Shown here: in pieces, positions 25,323-34,659 of the stretch
Layout of the letters: each line of letters starts with the position of its first letter
Position numbering within the stretch: position 1 is the first letter of the stretch
Assembly (NCBI GenBank): GCA_030428945.1
Contig: JAUIEC010000003.1
Span: 248,001 to 312,000, forward strand
Length of the DNA: 64,000 nt
Direction of reading: 5' to 3'
Origin: Phycisphaerae bacterium
GTDB lineage: Bacteria; Planctomycetota; Phycisphaerae; UBA1845; Fen-1342
Program-made: the position numbers and the translations under genes
Notes under the pieces: generated by a model
Told to the model about the DNA's origin: nothing
What the model saw: the letters and a program-made list of their open reading frames with translations, nothing else
Databases searched by the model: none

Positions 25323-27103
25323 CCGGGCCGCCGACGGTTCCGGCCGGGGGTGCGTCGTCGTCCGCGTCGAACGACGCGCGTCCGCTGCGGTTCGGCGTCA
25401 TGTGCCGTTCGCTCGAACTGGCGGACTGGCAGGCGTCCTGCGTTCGCGCGCTGCGGGACCTGCCGGGGGTGGAACTCGCACTGGTGATTCGCGACGAGGA
25501 ACCCGCGCCGCCGCGTCCGTCGCTTGCGCGGCGTTTCGGCCAACTGCTGCCGGGCGGGCACGGCCTGTGGAACGCGTATGCCGGACGCCGGGTGCGGCGG
25601 CATGAGGGTCGCGTGGATCTGCGTGCAGAAGTCGGGCCGGTGCCCGAGGTCGGCTGCGTTCCGATTCGTCGCGGGCGTTTCTCGCAGTACTTCTCCGACG
25701 ACGATGTCGCCCGGGTTCGCGCGGCCGGGCTGGACTTCATCCTGCGGTTCGCGTTCGACATCATCCGCGGCGAGATTCTGACCGCCGCCCGCTACGGCGT
25801 CTGGTCGTTTCATCACGGCGATCTGCATGCCTTCCGCGGGATGCCGGCCTGCTTCTGGGAACTCTATCACGGCGCGCCGGTGGTCGGTGCCACGCTGCAG
25901 CGACTGACCGATCGGCTTGACGGCGGCATCGTCCTGAAGCAGGGCTGGTTCCAGGCCGTGCCCAAGTCGTACCGCCGGACGCGCGCGGCCGTGCATCTCG
26001 GCAGTGCCGACTTTCCGGCCCGCGTCGTACGCGACCTGCGCAGCGGCGTGGCCGACTATCTCGACGCGCCGCCGGCCAGCACCTCGGCACCGCTGTTCAC
26101 CAAGCCCGGCAACCTGCAGATGCTTCGCTTCCTGGCCGGCCGCGCGTGGCGGCGGGTGATCGATCCGCTGCGCTGGCTGTGCGTGCACGAACAGTGGGAC
26201 GTCGGCCGGATTCGCCGGCCGATCGAGACACTGCTGGACGATCCGAAGCCGCGGGTGGAGTGGATGCGCGTCTGCGGGCGCGGCCGGTTCATCGCCGATC
26301 CGTTCGCGCGGCACACCGGCCGGCAACTCGAACTGCTCTTCGAGGACCTGACGCAGGCCGAGGGGCGCGGCGTGATCTCGACCGCCGTGTGGCCGGACGA
26401 CGGAACGCCCGAAACGCCGCGGCGGGTCTACGTGCGCGACGGACACCTGTCGTATCCGTTTCTGCTGGAACACGAGGGCGCCGTCTACTGCCTGCCGGAA
26501 ATGTCCGACAGTGGCCGCGTGCTGCTGCTGCGGGGCGAGCCCTTTCCGGATCGATGGGTCGAGGTGGCGACTCTGCTCGACGGCCTGCCGGCCATCGATC
26601 CGACGCTCTTCCGGCACGAGGGCCGCTGGTGGCTGCTCTACACCACCAAGCGCGGCGAGACCGGACTGGACCTGCACGCCGCGTTCGCCGAGCAGATCGC
26701 CGGGCCATACACGCCGCACGCCGGCAACCCGCTGAAGACCGATGTCCGTTCGGCCCGCCCGGCCGGGACGCCGTTCCGCGTCGGGGACCGCCTGATCCGT
26801 CCGGCCCAGGACTGCGGGCGGACCTACGGCGGACGGATCGCGCTGAACGAGGTGCACGTGCTGACGCCGACCCGCTTCGAGGAGCAGACCATCACCTGGA
26901 TCGAACCCGATCCGCGCTCGCCGTATCCGGCCGGGGTGCACACGCTCTCGGCCGCCGGTCCGTTCACGGTGATCGACGGCAAGCGGCGCCTGTTCGTGCC
27001 GCAGGCGTTCCGGGCGGAACTCGGCCGACTGGTGCGGCGCGTGCTTGGTGGCGGTCGCAAGGCGTCGGCCGCGGTGGCTCCGGCCGAGGAGCGGGTCGGA
27101 TGA
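25319..27103 (+). CDS. Formyltransferase-like domain fused to a GH43-like propeller
   Basis: A 594-residue two-domain protein. Residues about 20-270 resemble a formyltransferase. F-H-H-G-D-L-H-A-F-R-G (H165/H166) fits the usual H-x-S-L-L-P-x-Y-R-G loop, and R-L-D-G-G-I-V-L (D201) fits the conserved aspartate. Residues about 320-580 look like the five-bladed GH43-type fold found in glucosamine-transferase-like proteins (F-I-A-D-P-F, then S-Y-P-F-L-L-E-H, then I-D-P-T-L-F-R). The start is most likely TTG (25319) overlapping the TGA of the previous gene, with GGGGAG 7 bp upstream. It probably N-formylates or otherwise modifies an amino sugar, with the second domain binding the glycan. Function is inferred. 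Confidence 0.78.
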   Translation: MTGPPTVPAGGASSSASNDARPLRFGVMCRSLELADWQASCVRALRDLPGVELALVIRDEEPAPPRPSLARRFGQLLPGGHGLWNAYAGRRVRRHEGRVDLRAEVGPVPEVGCVPIRRGRFSQYFSDDDVARVRAAGLDFILRFAFDIIRGEILTAARYGVWSFHHGDLHAFRGMPACFWELYHGAPVVGATLQRLTDRLDGGIVLKQGWFQAVPKSYRRTRAAVHLGSADFPARVVRDLRSGVADYLDAPPASTSAPLFTKPGNLQMLRFLAGRAWRRVIDPLRWLCVHEQWDVGRIRRPIETLLDDPKPRVEWMRVCGRGRFIADPFARHTGRQLELLFEDLTQAEGRGVISTAVWPDDGTPETPRRVYVRDGHLSYPFLLEHEGAVYCLPEMSDSGRVLLLRGEPFPDRWVEVATLLDGLPAIDPTLFRHEGRWWLLYTTKRGETGLDLHAAFAEQIAGPYTPHAGNPLKTDVRSARPAGTPFRVGDRLIRPAQDCGRTYGGRIALNEVHVLTPTRFEEQTITWIEPDPRSPYPAGVHTLSAAGPFTVIDGKRRLFVPQAFRAELGRLVRRVLGGGRKASAAVAPAEERVG

Positions 27104-28326
27104 AGATCGCGTACCTGACCAGTCGCTACCCGGCCGTCTCGCACACGTTCATCGCCCGCGAGGTCGCGGCGTTGCGTGCGGCCGGGCACGAGATTCGGAC
27201 GGTCAGCATTCGGCGGGTGGATCCGGCCGGACTGCTGACCGAGTCGGATCGTCGCGAGGCGGCGTCGACGGCGGTGATTCTGCCGGCGTCACCGCTGACG
27301 CTGCTGGCGGCGCTGCTGCAGGTGCTGGTGCGTCATCCGGTCCGGTCGCTGCGGGCGCTGGGGACCGCGCTGCGGGATCGGCCGAAGGGGTTCCGGGGGG
27401 CGCTCTGGTCGCTGTTCTACTTCGCCGAAGCGGTGCTGCTGGCCCGCCTGCTGCGACAGGACGGCATTCGGCACGTGCACGCGCACTTCGCCAACGTCGC
27501 GGCCGCCGTGGCGCAACTGGCGGCCGTGCTGGTGGACGGGACCTGGAGCATGACGATTCACGGCCTGTCGGACTTCGGTGATCCGAGTGCCAACGCGCTG
27601 CCGGCCCGGTTGCGCAGCGCGCGGTTCTCGGTGTGTGTCTCGGACTTCGGCCGGGCGCAGGCGATGCTGCACCTGTCGCCGGCGCGGTGGGATCGGCTGC
27701 GGGTGGTGCGTTGCGGGATTGATCCGTCGGCGTTTCCGGTGCGGGAGGCGCCGCCCGGCAACGAGGTGCCGCGGATTCTGAGCGTCGCCCGCCTGGCGCC
27801 GGAGAAGGGGCACGCGGTCCTGCTGGATGCGCTCGTACTGCTGCGGGCGCGGGGCGTGGCGTGCCGGTGCGTGCTGGTCGGCGACGGGCCGATTCGGGCG
27901 CAACTGGAGCGGCGCTGCCGGGAACTCGACCTGGACGGGTGCGTCGAGTTCGTCGGTGCGGTCGGGCAGGATCGCATCCAGCAGTACTACGAGCAGGCCG
28001 ACCTCTACGTGTTGCCGAGCCTGGCCGAGGGTCTGCCGGTCGTGCTGATGGAAGCGCTCGCCAAGGGTGTCGCCTGCGTCGCCAGCGGCATGATGGGGAT
28101 ACCGGAACTGATCGAGCACCGTCGCAGCGGCCTGCTCGTGCCGCCGGGCGATGCCGAGCAACTGGAGGAAGCGCTGGCCGAACTGCTTGGCGATCCGGCG
28201 TTGCGGGCCGAGTATGCCGCCCGCGGGCGCGAGCGCGTCCTGGAGGCGTTCGACATCAACCGCAACGTGCGGGCATTGACCGGTCTGTTCGAGGAGATCG
28301 CGTCCGGGCGGACTCCGCAACGGTGA
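27100..28326 (+). CDS. Family 4 glycosyltransferase, last gene of the operon
   Basis: A 408-residue GT4 enzyme of the colanic-acid (WcaL/AmsK-like) type. The N-terminus M-K-I-A-Y-L-T-S-R-Y-P-A-V-S-H-T-F-I is characteristic. The donor domain has I-L-S-V-A-R-L-A-P-E-K-G and the E-x7-E motif in E-G-L-P-V-V-L-M-E-A. The ATG overlaps the previous stop (ATGA). It ends 128 bp before the stop of a convergent gene, and I see no strong hairpin between them. It adds one of the outer sugars of the repeat; specificity is unknown. Confidence 0.92.
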   Translation: MKIAYLTSRYPAVSHTFIAREVAALRAAGHEIRTVSIRRVDPAGLLTESDRREAASTAVILPASPLTLLAALLQVLVRHPVRSLRALGTALRDRPKGFRGALWSLFYFAEAVLLARLLRQDGIRHVHAHFANVAAAVAQLAAVLVDGTWSMTIHGLSDFGDPSANALPARLRSARFSVCVSDFGRAQAMLHLSPARWDRLRVVRCGIDPSAFPVREAPPGNEVPRILSVARLAPEKGHAVLLDALVLLRARGVACRCVLVGDGPIRAQLERRCRELDLDGCVEFVGAVGQDRIQQYYEQADLYVLPSLAEGLPVVLMEALAKGVACVASGMMGIPELIEHRRSGLLVPPGDAEQLEEALAELLGDPALRAEYAARGRERVLEAFDINRNVRALTGLFEEIASGRTPQR

Positions 28327-28453
28327 GGGGCCGCACTCCGTCGTCGCAGGCAGCGCCGGATGCCACGGCGATGCTCGCAGTGTCTTTTCTCGGCGGGTCG
28401 ATCCTGACGTTCTGCGGGCATGCTGCATCGCACGCCGCGGCAAGTCGCACGCC

Positions 28454-29365
28454 TCACTTTCGGCTCGCGCCCTCGCTCCCGCCTGACGGCTTCCGCAGCC
28501 GCAGCCTGGTCAGTTGCCAGTCTTGCAGGTAGCGGCGGAACGCTTCGTCCTCGTAGCGGGGGCGGGCGCGGATGAAGCCCTCGACGTAGCCGGCCAGGAT
28601 CATCACCCCGCCGACGATCCACGGGTACTCGAACAGGCGATAGGTCGCGATCGCCAGGGCGTACAGCGGGTGCGTACCCATGAAATACTGCCCGTAGCCC
28701 CAGCGGAAGCGCCCGTGCAGGACGCTGCGCTGGCTCGAGCCCATCGGCCGCAACTCGATGATCTTCAGGTCGTCATCGTGGAAGCTGGCCGCTCGCCAGC
28801 CGAGCATGCGGCCGCGATGCACGTCGATCCCGTCCCACATCACTTCCTCGACGAACCCGCCGATTTCCCGAAAACAGGTCGTCCGGTAGAACTTGCAGGC
28901 GCCGCAGGAGTGGTCGTCGCGCATCCGCAGCAGGACGAGCTGGTCGCCGTGGCGGTCCCAGCATTTGCCGCTGCAGCTTCCGAGCCGCGGGTCGGCCTCC
29001 ATCCTGGACATCAGTCCGACAAACATTTCCGGACCAAAGACCAGGTCCCCGTCCAGCTTGCAGACGTAGTCGTAGTCGTCCAGGTCGAGGGTCCGCAGGC
29101 CGGCGTTGAAGGCGACGACGACGCCGCCGCCGACCTTGCGGTGCCCGCGGTTCTCGCGGCGGACGAGGCGGATCCAGTCGTGCGTGGCGGCGGCCTGCTC
29201 GGCCAGGGCGGGGGTCTGGTCGCTGGAGCCGTCGTCGACGATGACCCAGCGGGCCGGCCGGTGGGTCTGGGCGACCATGGCGGCGATGGTTTCGGGAAGG
29301 GTGCGGGCCTCGTCGCGGACGGGGGTGATCACGGCATAGCGGCGGTCTGGCGGGTCGCTGGTCAT
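28454..29365 (-). CDS. Family 2 glycosyltransferase (single gene)
   Basis: A 303-residue GT2 enzyme read leftward, convergent with the long operon. It has Y-A-V-I-T-P-V-R-D-E-A, V-D-D-G-S-S-D-Q-T, and K-L-D-G-D-L-V-F as the metal-binding motif. Near the C-terminus a hydrophobic stretch (W-I-V-G-G-V-M-I-L-A-G-Y, about residues 245-260) may attach it to the membrane. GAGGAT lies 5 bp before the ATG at 29365. It shares a 237-bp divergent upstream region with the giant beta-helix gene. Confidence 0.9.
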   Translation of the reverse strand: MTSDPPDRRYAVITPVRDEARTLPETIAAMVAQTHRPARWVIVDDGSSDQTPALAEQAAATHDWIRLVRRENRGHRKVGGGVVVAFNAGLRTLDLDDYDYVCKLDGDLVFGPEMFVGLMSRMEADPRLGSCSGKCWDRHGDQLVLLRMRDDHSCGACKFYRTTCFREIGGFVEEVMWDGIDVHRGRMLGWRAASFHDDDLKIIELRPMGSSQRSVLHGRFRWGYGQYFMGTHPLYALAIATYRLFEYPWIVGGVMILAGYVEGFIRARPRYEDEAFRRYLQDWQLTRLRLRKPSGGSEGASRK

Positions 29366-29602
29366 CGGATCCTCGGGTCCGGGTCTGGTGCGGCGATATC
29401 CTATCGGCTGCGGGCAATCGGCGGGACCGTGCCGTTTCGGGCAAGTCCCGTAAGGTACCCCGTTTGGGCGGCTACAGTTTCAATGGAAATGCCCATCTGG
29501 GCGTGCCTAAGATCGGTCGTGGAGGGTTTGGAGGCCGCCGCGTGCCGCCATCTCACGTACGCACGCGGGATTTTCACGGAATAGTCGATCTAGGAGGGAA
29601 CC

Positions 29603-32600
29603 GTGCAGCGTTCACAAGTACGCGCCACGGGATGGATGATTCTCGCGGTATCGCTGGCTGCGACGGCGGTCGCGGCGCCCCGTCTGTATGTGGACCAGTC
29701 CGCGGCCCCGGCCGGGGACGGGCTGACCTGGGGCACGGCATACCAGGAGGTGCGGGATGCGCTGACGGCGGCCGACTCCGACCCGAACGTGGTGGAGATC
29801 TGGGTCGCGAGCGGGACGTATACGCCGGATGTGCCGTCCGGCAGCCGGTTCGCCAGCTTCATCCTGCGGAGCGGGCTGGGCCTTTACGGTGGGTTTGCCG
29901 GGGGCGAGACGCTCCTCTCGCAGCGTGACCCGCTGACCAACCTGACGATTCTGAGCGGTGACCTGAACGGCGACGACAGCGGGTTCACCAACAACGGCGA
30001 GAACGCCTACCACGTGCTGACCAGCAACGGTGTCGACCGGACGGCGATCCTGGACGGCTTCACCGTGACGCGTGGCAACGCCGACTTCGACGATACCGGG
30101 GCCGGCCTGCTGAACGAGGGCGGAGCCCCGACGATCCGCAACTGCATCTTCACCGGCAACATCGCCTCGAGTCACGGCGGCGGCATCGGCAACCGCTTCT
30201 CCGGCGATCCGCTGGTGATCGACTGCCAGTTCATCGCCAACGAGGCCGGCAACGGCGCGGCGCTCTCCAGCCAGGACACCTGCGTCCCGGAGATCGTCCG
30301 CTGCGTCTTCCGTGACAACGTCGCGGGGACCGAAGGTGGCGCGATCTACAGCCGGCTGAGTGACGTGACGCTGGTGAGCTGCGTCTTCCTCGGCAACGCC
30401 GCGACGAGCGGTGGCGCGATCTGGTCGACCGAAGGCTCGCTGCTGATGGTCAACGGGCTCTGTTCGGGTAACTCCGCCAGCAACAACGGTGGTGCCGTCG
30501 GCAGCGTGCTGGGCGCCGCTACGCTGCGGAACACCACGCTGGCGAGCAACGTCGCGGGCGGCTTCGGCGGCGGTCTGTTCAGCAGCGGCGCAAACGTCCT
30601 CGACGTGGCCAACGCGATCCTGTGGGAAAACAGCGACGGCGGCGGCACGGACGAATCGGCCCAGTTGACCGACTTCGGCGGCAGCGTGACCGTCGACTAC
30701 ACGACGGTGCAGGGCCTCAGCGCGATCACCGGCACCGGCAACCTTGCCGGCGACCCGCTCTTCGCTGACCGCCTGGGCGGCGACGCCACGGCCGGGACGC
30801 TGGACGACGATCTGCAACTGACCGAATTCTCGCCGGCCGTCAATGCCGGTGACGATGCGTCGCTCCCGCTCGACGGCCTGGACCTCGATGACGATGGCGA
30901 TGCGAACGAACCGCTTCCGCTCGACCTGGCCGGGGCGGTCCGCTCGGTGGGGCCGGCGGTCGACATGGGGGCCTACGAGTTCCTGCCGGCCGACTGCAAC
31001 CTGAACGGCATTCCCGACCCGAATGACATCGCCAGCGGTTTCAGCAATGACTGCAACGCCAACGGGATTCCGGACGAGTGCGAGATCGCGGCCGGCACCC
31101 CGGGCGGTCCGTTCTTCTGCATGGTCGACTGCGACCCGGACTGCAACGGCAACGGGATTCCGGACGAGTGCGACATCAGCAGCGGCTTCAGCCTGGACAC
31201 CGACCTGAACGGTGTTCCGGACGAGTGCGAGGACTGCAACAGCAACGGCACGCCGGACGGCGTGGACATCTCGATGGGCACCAGCGAGGACTGCGACCTG
31301 AACGGTGTCCCGGACGAGTGCGAGGTCCTGGCCGACACCGACGGTGACGGCACGGTCGACTGCCTGGACGACTGCCCCAACGACCCGAACAAGATTCTGC
31401 CGGGCATCTGCGGCTGCGGCGTGGCCGACATCGACAGCGACGGTGACGGGACCGAGGACTGCCTCGACGAGTGCCCGGACGATCCGAACCTGGTGCTGGC
31501 CGGGGCGTGCGGCTGCGGCATTCCCGAGACCGATGGTGACGGCGACGGGACCCCGGACTGCATCGACGAGTGTCCGTCCGATCCGAACAAGATCCTGGCC
31601 GGCGCGTGCGGCTGCGGCAATCCCGAGACGGACACGGACGGTGACGGGACGCCCGACTGCGTGGACCTGTGCCCGGCGGATCCGAACAAGATCGACCCCG
31701 GCCAGTGCGGCTGCGGGGTCAGCGACCTGGACAGCGACGGGGACGGGACCTCGGACTGCGTGGACAACTGTCCGGCGGATCCGAACAAGATCGACCCGGG
31801 CATCTGCGGGTGCGGCACGGCGGACGTGGACAGTGACGGTGACTCGACGCTGGACTGCTTCGACAACTGTCCGAACGATCCGCTGAAGGTCGAGCCCGGC
31901 GACTGCGGCTGCGGTGTGGCCGAGACGGACACGGACGGTGACGGGACGCCGGACTGCAACGACGACTGCCCCGACGATCCGAACAAGGTGCTGCCGGGCA
32001 AGTGCGGCTGCGGCGTGGACGAGACGCCGGACTGTCCGCAGAAGACGATCTTCGTCGACGTTGCGGCGGTTCCGGGCGGAGACGGTCTCAGTTGGCTGAC
32101 GGCCTTCGACGATCTGCAGGACGGGTTGTCGCTGGCGGCGGCGGATCCGAACTTCACGACGGTCTGGGTCGCGGCGGGCACCTACACGCCGAGCAGCACG
32201 GGCAACCGCCTGGCGTCGTTCACGCTGCGGAACAACCTGTCGATCATGGGTGGTTTCGCAGGTGTCGAGACCCTGCTGAGTCAGCGTGACCCGAACACGA
32301 ACGTGACGATCCTGAGCGGTGACCTGAACGGTGATGACGGTCCGGCGTTCGCGAACGCGACCGAGAACAGCGTGCACGTGGTCAACAGTGTCGGGACCGG
32401 TCCGGGCGCGATCCTGGACGGGTTCACGATCACCGGCGGCTACGACGGCGGTCTTGGTGGTGGTCGCGGGGCGGGGATCCTGAACCTGGACGGGTCGCCG
32501 ACGATCCGCAACACGAAGCTGATCGGCAACTTCGCCAACAGCAACGGCGGTGGAATGTTCAACCTGAACGGCGGCGCGCCGACGCTGAGCAACTGCCTGT

Positions 32601-34603
32601 TCGAGGACAATGTCGCTTCGACCTCGAAGGGTGGCGGCATGTACAACTTCGCCGCCAGCCCGGTCCTGATCGACTGCACCTTCCGGAACAACGACGCGGT
32701 CTTCACCGGCGGGGCGATGCTCAACCAGCAGAATGCCAGCCCGCACCTGACGCGGGTGACGTTCGAAGGCAACACGGCCTTCTGGGGCGGGGCGATCTCG
32801 AACGAGGAGGGCAGCAGCCCGACGCTGATCGACTGCGTCTTCAACGCCAACGTCGCCAGCGGCAACGGCGGGGCGATCTCGAACGACGTCGAGGCCGACC
32901 CGGTCATCGACGGCTGCACGTTCACCGGGAACATCGCCACCCGCGGCGGCGGCGCGATCGGAAACATCATCGACTGCGATCCCGTGATCAGCAACTGCAC
33001 GTTCACGGGCAACCAGGCCGCGCTCGGGGCCGGACTGGTGATCCAGGAAAACTGCGACGTGTCCGTCACGGACAGCGATTTCACCGGCAACATCGCCAGT
33101 GATCCGGCCGACGGCACCGGCGGCGGCGTGTATGTCATCGAGAGCACGCTGGTGCTGGACAACGTCGACTTCACCGGCAACCAGGCGAGTTCCGACGGCG
33201 GCGGGATCTTCATCCTGTCGTGTTCGCCGACGCTCTCGAACCTGCGGCTGATCGGCAACCAGGCGACCCGCGGCGCGGCGATCTACGTCGACGAAGCCGG
33301 GCCGATCGTCAAGTCCGTCCGCTTCTTCGACAACGCGGCGGTCGACCAGGGCGGGGCCGTCTACCAGCGCGACGCCACGTCCCAGTTCTTCTCCTGCGAG
33401 TTCTTCGGAAACTCCGCCGGGCTGAGCGGCGGGGCGCACTTCTCGGCCAACAGCAACCTGCTCCTGGCCGGGTCGGCGTTCAGCGGCAACACGACCTCCG
33501 GCGACGGTGGCGGCCTGTTCAACACGACCACGTCGCTCGATGTGCTGCACTGCACGTTCGCCGGCAACACGGCCGGCGGCCTTGGCGGTGCCTTCCGCGG
33601 CATCGGCGGCAGCAGCCTGGTGCTGACCAACTCGATCGTCTGGGGCAACAGCGACAGTGGCGGCAGCGGCGAGACCAGCCAGGTCTCGGAAGCCGGCGTC
33701 GGCTCGCCGACCGTCAACTTCTGCGTGATCCAGGGCTTCAGCGGCCTGTGGGGCGGCACCGGAAACCTCGCCGGCGACCCCGGCTTCATCGACGCGGCCG
33801 GCAGCGACCTGCTGGTCGGCACACTCGATGACAACATCCGCATCACCGCCTCCTCGATCGCCTACAACACCGGCGATGCGACCCTGCGACCGGCCGACGG
33901 CGCCGACCTCGACGAGGATCTCGACACGCTCGAACTGCTGCCGCTTGACCTGGACGGCAACGACCGCGTCCGCGGCGGGCAGATCGACATGGGCGCCTAC
34001 GAGGCCGATCCGGGCGACTGCAACAACAACGGCAACCCCGACCCGAACGACATCGCCAGCGGCAGCAGCGAGGACTGCAACAACAACAACATTCCCGACG
34101 AGTGCGAATCGCTCCCCGACAGCGACGGTGACGGCGAACCCGACTGCAGCGACGAGTGCCCGGCCGATCCGAACAAGATCCTGGCCGGCGACTGTGGCTG
34201 TGGCGCGCCGGAGACCGACAGCGACGGAGACGGGACGCCCGACTGCGTCGACCTGTGCCCGGACGATCCCAACAAGGTCGACCCCGGCGTGTGTGGCTGC
34301 GGCGTGGACGAGGCCGACTCGGACGGTGACGGTACCCCGGACTGCGACGACCTGTGCCCGACCGATCCGGACAAGATCCTGCCCGGCAACTGCGGCTGCA
34401 ACGTGGCCACCTGCCCGTGCGAGGCGGACCTGAACAGCGACGGAACCGTCAATTTGACGGACCTGGCCCAGCTTCTGACCGGATTCGGACGGTGCCTGGA
34501 GGATGTCGGGTTCAACCCGAAGGCCGATATTAACGGCGATGGCTGTGTCGACCTGACGGATCTGAGTATCCTGCTGAGTACGTTCGGGGAGAGTTGCCCG
34601 TAA
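29603..34603 (+). CDS. Giant secreted protein: duplicated beta-helix, C-G-C-G repeats and C-terminal dockerin
   Basis: A 1,666-residue exported protein with an N-terminal signal peptide (cleavage near A-V-A-A|P, residue 25). It is an internal duplication. A polymorphic-outer-membrane-type right-handed beta-helix (about 25-460) is followed by D-C-N-x-N-G-I-P-D-E-C repeats and seven 33-residue calcium/cysteine repeats. A second helix (814-1470) is followed by the same repeat types (three 33-residue units). Residues 1608-1666 are a dockerin-like pair of EF-hand loops (D-L-N-S-D-G-T-V-N-L ... D-I-N-G-D-G-C-V-D-L). Both helices share L-L-S-Q-R-D-P and I-L-S-G-D-L-N-G-D-D. The GTG start has AGGAGG 5 bp upstream. 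A surface adhesin or glycan-binding role is likely; no catalytic site was identified. Confidence 0.88.
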   Translation: MQRSQVRATGWMILAVSLAATAVAAPRLYVDQSAAPAGDGLTWGTAYQEVRDALTAADSDPNVVEIWVASGTYTPDVPSGSRFASFILRSGLGLYGGFAGGETLLSQRDPLTNLTILSGDLNGDDSGFTNNGENAYHVLTSNGVDRTAILDGFTVTRGNADFDDTGAGLLNEGGAPTIRNCIFTGNIASSHGGGIGNRFSGDPLVIDCQFIANEAGNGAALSSQDTCVPEIVRCVFRDNVAGTEGGAIYSRLSDVTLVSCVFLGNAATSGGAIWSTEGSLLMVNGLCSGNSASNNGGAVGSVLGAATLRNTTLASNVAGGFGGGLFSSGANVLDVANAILWENSDGGGTDESAQLTDFGGSVTVDYTTVQGLSAITGTGNLAGDPLFADRLGGDATAGTLDDDLQLTEFSPAVNAGDDASLPLDGLDLDDDGDANEPLPLDLAGAVRSVGPAVDMGAYEFLPADCNLNGIPDPNDIASGFSNDCNANGIPDECEIAAGTPGGPFFCMVDCDPDCNGNGIPDECDISSGFSLDTDLNGVPDECEDCNSNGTPDGVDISMGTSEDCDLNGVPDECEVLADTDGDGTVDCLDDCPNDPNKILPGICGCGVADIDSDGDGTEDCLDECPDDPNLVLAGACGCGIPETDGDGDGTPDCIDECPSDPNKILAGACGCGNPETDTDGDGTPDCVDLCPADPNKIDPGQCGCGVSDLDSDGDGTSDCVDNCPADPNKIDPGICGCGTADVDSDGDSTLDCFDNCPNDPLKVEPGDCGCGVAETDTDGDGTPDCNDDCPDDPNKVLPGKCGCGVDETPDCPQKTIFVDVAAVPGGDGLSWLTAFDDLQDGLSLAAADPNFTTVWVAAGTYTPSSTGNRLASFTLRNNLSIMGGFAGVETLLSQRDPNTNVTILSGDLNGDDGPAFANATENSVHVVNSVGTGPGAILDGFTITGGYDGGLGGGRGAGILNLDGSPTIRNTKLIGNFANSNGGGMFNLNGGAPTLSNCLFEDNVASTSKGGGMYNFAASPVLIDCTFRNNDAVFTGGAMLNQQNASPHLTRVTFEGNTAFWGGAISNEEGSSPTLIDCVFNANVASGNGGAISNDVEADPVIDGCTFTGNIATRGGGAIGNIIDCDPVISNCTFTGNQAALGAGLVIQENCDVSVTDSDFTGNIASDPADGTGGGVYVIESTLVLDNVDFTGNQASSDGGGIFILSCSPTLSNLRLIGNQATRGAAIYVDEAGPIVKSVRFFDNAAVDQGGAVYQRDATSQFFSCEFFGNSAGLSGGAHFSANSNLLLAGSAFSGNTTSGDGGGLFNTTTSLDVLHCTFAGNTAGGLGGAFRGIGGSSLVLTNSIVWGNSDSGGSGETSQVSEAGVGSPTVNFCVIQGFSGLWGGTGNLAGDPGFIDAAGSDLLVGTLDDNIRITASSIAYNTGDATLRPADGADLDEDLDTLELLPLDLDGNDRVRGGQIDMGAYEADPGDCNNNGNPDPNDIASGSSEDCNNNNIPDECESLPDSDGDGEPDCSDECPADPNKILAGDCGCGAPETDSDGDGTPDCVDLCPDDPNKVDPGVCGCGVDEADSDGDGTPDCDDLCPTDPDKILPGNCGCNVATCPCEADLNSDGTVNLTDLAQLLTGFGRCLEDVGFNPKADINGDGCVDLTDLSILLSTFGESCP
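31334..32026 (+). repeat. Seven 99-bp tandem coding repeats (33-residue C-G-C-G units)
   Basis: Each unit follows D-x-D-G-D-G-T-x-D-C, then C-P-x-D-P-N-K, then P-G-x-C-G-C-G. All are exactly 33 residues with conserved cysteines, resembling thrombospondin type 3 calcium repeats. Three more copies occur near 34120-34420 in the same gene. Confidence 0.9.
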
Positions 34604-34659
34604 TCCTGGAGCGCGGGCTCCATGTGCGGGTGACATCCGACGATCGAAAAGGCATGCCG

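Noticed and set aside
12810..28326. The polysaccharide operon as a recently transferred island
   Set aside because: Base composition and codon preference look the same as in neighbouring genes, and no integrase, tRNA or transposase borders it.
31334..32026. Regular 99-bp repeats considered as a CRISPR-like array
   Set aside because: They are in-frame coding repeats of 33 residues with no unique spacers and no cas genes nearby.
29612..34636. An open frame of more than 1,600 codons on the minus strand opposite the giant beta-helix gene
   Set aside because: The + strand frame has a signal peptide, duplicated domains and a dockerin. The minus frame is a composition artefact of repeated GAC/GTC codons and lacks any recognisable domain.
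34594..34659. Upstream starts for the membrane protein at 34660
   Set aside because: Starting at 34594 overlaps the stop of the beta-helix gene and adds a polar N-terminus before the first membrane helix; 34654 has its ribosome site only 1 bp away.
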